This document shows positions 3,273 to 6,278 of a stretch of 6,278 bases of DNA, piece after piece. Made by a program: the position numbers and the translations under genes. The notes beneath the pieces were generated by a model that was given only the letters and a program-made list of their open reading frames with translations, was not told the origin of the DNA and ran no database searches. How positions within the stretch are numbered: position 1 is the stretch's first letter; every line of letters begins with the position of its first letter. The stretch is from Pseudomonadota bacterium (GTDB lineage: Bacteria > Pseudomonadota > Gammaproteobacteria > Xanthomonadales > Xanthomonadaceae): assembly GCA_023423605.1 (NCBI GenBank), contig JAFAFF010000036.1, positions 1-6,278 of the forward strand, read 5' to 3'.

Positions 3273-4568
3273 ATGCAAGCTTCGATCGAATCCACCGGCA
3301 ACCTGGAACGCCGCCTGAGCTTCTCGCTGCCGGAAGATCGCCTGCAGACCCACATCAGTGGCCGTCTGGGCGAAATCGCGCGCACCGCGCGCATCAAGGG
3401 CTTCCGTCCGGGCAAGGTGCCGGCCAAGGTGATCGAGCAGCGCTTCGGCGCGCAGGTCCGTGGCGAGGCCGTCGATGGCCTGCTGCGCGAAACCTTCGAC
3501 GCTGCGCTGCGCGAGCACGAACTGCGCGTGGTGGGCAGCCCGCGCATCGACAAGGGCGACCAGGGCGAACTGTCGTTCGTGGCCACCGTCGAGGTGCTGC
3601 CGGACTTCGGTGATATCGACGTGTCGAAGCTGACCGTGGTGCGCCACAGTGCCGAAATCGGCGATGCCGACATCGACCAGATGGTGGAGAACCTGCGCCA
3701 GCAGCGTCGTACCTGGGAGCCGGTCGCGCGTGGCGCGAAGGAAGGCGATCTGGTCGCCCTGGAAACCTGGTCGCAGGCCGGCGATGAGCGCCTGCCGGCC
3801 GAAGGCACCGAGAAGGGCACCATCGTCGTTGGCCAGAACATGATGTTCGAGACCATCGAACAGGCCCTGGTCGGCATGGCCAAGGGCGAAGAAAAGACCC
3901 TGGACGTCGATTTCCCGGCCGATTGGCGCGTCGAAGCCCTGGCGGGCAAGACCGTGCAGGTCACCGTCAAGGTCACCGAAGTGTCCGAAGAGTCGCTGCC
4001 GGAGGTCGATGAGGCCTTCATCAAGAGCTTTGGCGTCAAGGGTGGCGATGTCGAACAGTTCCGCAAGGACATCCGCGCCAACCTGGAGCGCGAACTGAAG
4101 GGCGCGCTGATGAACCGCCTGCGCCGTGAAGTGGGTGAGCAGTTGATTGCCGCCTACGGTTCGGTGGAACTGCCGCCGCGCCTGGTGGAGAACGAAGCAC
4201 GCGCGATGCTGGCCCAGCAGGTGGAGCAGCTGCGTCGCAATGGTCGCAACCCCGGCGAGATTCCGGCCGATGCGCATGAAGGCTTCAAGGAAGCCGCTGG
4301 CAAGCGCGTGCTGGTGGGCCTGCTGGTGGGCGAAGTGGCACGCCTGAACGACCTGAAGCTGGAGCCGAAGCGCCTGAATGAAACCATGCGCCTGATCGCT
4401 TCGACCTACGAAGAGCCGGAGCAGGTCATTGAGATGTACCGCAACGACCCCCAGCTGATGTCTGGCCTGCAGAACCGCGTGATGGAAGAGCAGGTGATCG
4501 ACTGGATTGCCGAGCGCGCCCAGCACACCGAGGAAAAGATGTCCTTCCAGGACGCCATCCGCGGCTGA
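3273..4568 (+). CDS. tig: trigger factor, ribosome-associated chaperone
   Basis: A 431-aa cytosolic chaperone that docks at the ribosomal tunnel exit (protein L23) and shields nascent chains. The N-terminal ribosome-binding domain carries the signature GFRPGKVP at residues 43-50, the same position as in E. coli. A FKBP-like domain spans about 157-240, and the C-terminal chaperone domain with its arms covers the rest, with conserved blocks [21 protein letters not shown] and [14 protein letters not shown]. The length is normal for the family. ATG 3273 is preceded by AGGAG (3263-3267) at 5-bp spacing; a GTG at 3204 would add 23 unrelated residues. The FKBP segment [13 protein letters not shown] lacks the usual I-P-G-x-E pocket signature, so prolyl isomerase activity may be weak. 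No strong promoter is visible in the GC-rich 184 bp after tRNA-Leu. clpP follows 71 bp downstream on the same strand. Confidence 0.97.
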   Translation: MQASIESTGNLERRLSFSLPEDRLQTHISGRLGEIARTARIKGFRPGKVPAKVIEQRFGAQVRGEAVDGLLRETFDAALREHELRVVGSPRIDKGDQGELSFVATVEVLPDFGDIDVSKLTVVRHSAEIGDADIDQMVENLRQQRRTWEPVARGAKEGDLVALETWSQAGDERLPAEGTEKGTIVVGQNMMFETIEQALVGMAKGEEKTLDVDFPADWRVEALAGKTVQVTVKVTEVSEESLPEVDEAFIKSFGVKGGDVEQFRKDIRANLERELKGALMNRLRREVGEQLIAAYGSVELPPRLVENEARAMLAQQVEQLRRNGRNPGEIPADAHEGFKEAAGKRVLVGLLVGEVARLNDLKLEPKRLNETMRLIASTYEEPEQVIEMYRNDPQLMSGLQNRVMEEQVIDWIAERAQHTEEKMSFQDAIRG

Positions 4569-4584
4569 GCGACGCTGAAGCAGG

Positions 4585-4608
4585 GCCCCGTGTCGCAAGG
4601 CGCGGGGC
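4585..4608 (+). other. GC-rich hairpin between tig and clpP
   Basis: GCCCCG (4585-4590) pairs with CGGGGC (4603-4608), and the inner CGC/GCG stem closes loop AAG, leaving TGT as a bulge. Only TT and then a C-run follow, so it is not a good Rho-independent terminator. It could give partial termination or stabilise the tig 3' end while allowing read-through into clpP. Confidence 0.45.
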
Positions 4609-4639
4609 TGTTCCCCCCTCCACAAAGGTGCCTCACGAA

Positions 4640-5266
4640 ATGGACAACCGAACCAAAGCCCTGAACCTGGTTCCGATGGTGGTCGAACAGACCGCCCGTG
4701 GCGAGCGCGCCTACGACATCTACTCGCGCCTGTTGAAGGAGCGCCTGATCTTCCTGGTGGGCCCGATCGACGATCACATGGCCAACGTGGTGGTGGCGCA
4801 GTTGCTGTTCCTGGAAGCGGAAAATCCGGAAAAGGACATCAGCATCTACATCAACTCGCCCGGTGGCGTGGTGACCGCCGGCATGGCGATCTACGACACC
4901 ATGCAGTACATCAAGCCTGACGTGAGCACCATCTGCGTCGGCCAGGCCGCTTCGATGGGCGCGCTGCTGCTGGCGTCCGGTGCCGCCGGCAAGCGTTATG
5001 CGCTGCCCAATTCGCGTGTGATGATCCACCAGCCGCTGGGTGGCTTCCAGGGCCAGGCAACCGATATCGACATCCATGCACGCGAGATCCTGACCCTGCG
5101 TGCGCGCCTGAACGATGTGCTGGCCAACCACACCGGCCAGTCGCTGGAAACCATCGCCCGTGATACCGAACGCGACAACTTCAAGAGCGCGGTCGAAGCG
5201 CAGGCCTACGGCCTGGTCGACCAGGTGCTGGAACGTCGTCCGGACGAGTCCATCCAGGCAGGTTGA
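4640..5266 (+). CDS. clpP: ATP-dependent Clp protease proteolytic subunit
   Basis: A 208-aa serine peptidase of family S14. It forms a double-heptamer chamber that cuts unfolded proteins delivered by ClpX or ClpA. The catalytic triad is intact: Ser105 in GQAASMGA, His130 in MIHQP and Asp179 in DTERDN, with the same spacing as E. coli Ser111/His136/Asp185. The oxyanion-loop SPGG is at 73-76. The short N-terminal segment before LVPMVVEQT is probably removed by self-processing, as in E. coli, though it is shorter here. ATG 4640 follows AAGGTG (4625-4630) at 9-bp spacing. A GTG at 4628 lies inside that ribosome site and would add only four residues, so I rejected it. The gene is collinear with tig and clpX; the three products share protein quality control. 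Confidence 0.98.
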   Translation: MDNRTKALNLVPMVVEQTARGERAYDIYSRLLKERLIFLVGPIDDHMANVVVAQLLFLEAENPEKDISIYINSPGGVVTAGMAIYDTMQYIKPDVSTICVGQAASMGALLLASGAAGKRYALPNSRVMIHQPLGGFQGQATDIDIHAREILTLRARLNDVLANHTGQSLETIARDTERDNFKSAVEAQAYGLVDQVLERRPDESIQAG

Positions 5267-5301
5267 TTACAGCAGTGCGGTCGGTTTTCCGACTGGACAT
5301 G

Positions 5302-5336
5302 CAGGGTCGGGTGGGGCTGGTGCCCCTCCGACCCTG
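5302..5336 (+). terminator. strong hairpin after clpP, likely partial terminator
   Basis: CAGGGTCGG (5302-5310) pairs with CCGACCCTG (5328-5336), and an inner GGGGC/GCCCC stem closes loop TGGT. It is a very stable 14-bp-plus structure, 36 nt after the clpP stop. The following TGTTATTCT is only modestly T-rich, so termination is probably incomplete, letting some transcripts reach clpX. Confidence 0.55.
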
Positions 5337-5356
5337 TGTTATTCTCGAATTGAACC

Positions 5357-5369
5357 CCCGTCACACGGG
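5357..5369 (+). other. short hairpin in the clpX leader
   Basis: CCCGT (5357-5361) pairs with ACGGG (5365-5369) around CAC, and flanking CC/GG can extend it past a bulged T. It lies 23 nt before the clpX start codon. It may be a second element of the clpP-clpX regulatory gap, or incidental in GC-rich DNA. Confidence 0.3.
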
Positions 5370-5392
5370 TGGGGTAACTGGGTAAGCGAAGC

Positions 5393-6278
<886 letters not shown>

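Noticed and set aside
4628..4639. GTG start at 4628 for ClpP
   Set aside because: It lies within the likely Shine-Dalgarno AAGGTG; ATG 4640 gives the standard length and N-terminus.

Overview
The window looks chromosomal, from a high-GC gammaproteobacterium of the Xanthomonadaceae, most likely Stenotrophomonas. Three things point there. The tig-clpP-clpX order and the protein sequences fit this family (trigger factor of 431 aa, ClpP of 208 aa). Codon use is strongly G/C-ending. The intergenic space holds GTAG-headed palindromes of the kind described in S. maltophilia as SMAG repeats. The genus call is inference from sequence features; no search was run.

Layout. Bases 20-213 hold tRNA-Pro(TGG) and tRNA-Arg(TCT). 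Bases 271-1795 hold a decayed GTAG-type palindrome and three small regulatory genes of phage type: a leftward HTH/S24 repressor (323-1045), a divergent Cro-like HTH protein (1129-1428), and a leftward Arc-like ribbon-helix-helix protein (1376-1795) whose 3' end overlaps that of the Cro-like gene. A 17-bp operator-like palindrome lies between the divergent pair. Bases 1796-2365 carry no convincing gene, only clustered inverted and direct repeats and a possible promoter for the next tRNA. Bases 2367-3088 hold tRNA-His(GTG), two identical tRNA-Lys(CTT) genes (each with its own promoter and terminator, in a near-perfect 121-bp duplication), an inverted pair of GTAG palindromes, and tRNA-Leu(TAG). 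Bases 3273-6278 hold tig, clpP and clpX (clpX is cut by the window edge).

How it works together. Trigger factor meets nascent chains at the ribosome exit tunnel. ClpX unfolds tagged or damaged proteins and feeds them into the ClpP chamber, so the right half is a protein folding and turnover locus. The tRNA genes supply the translation machinery. The three regulators look like the immunity switch of a P22- or lambda-type phage without any integrase, replication, lysis or structural gene nearby. They sit inside what looks like a conserved tRNA cluster, so the best reading is a domesticated or remnant phage control module. It is the part of the window most worth following up.
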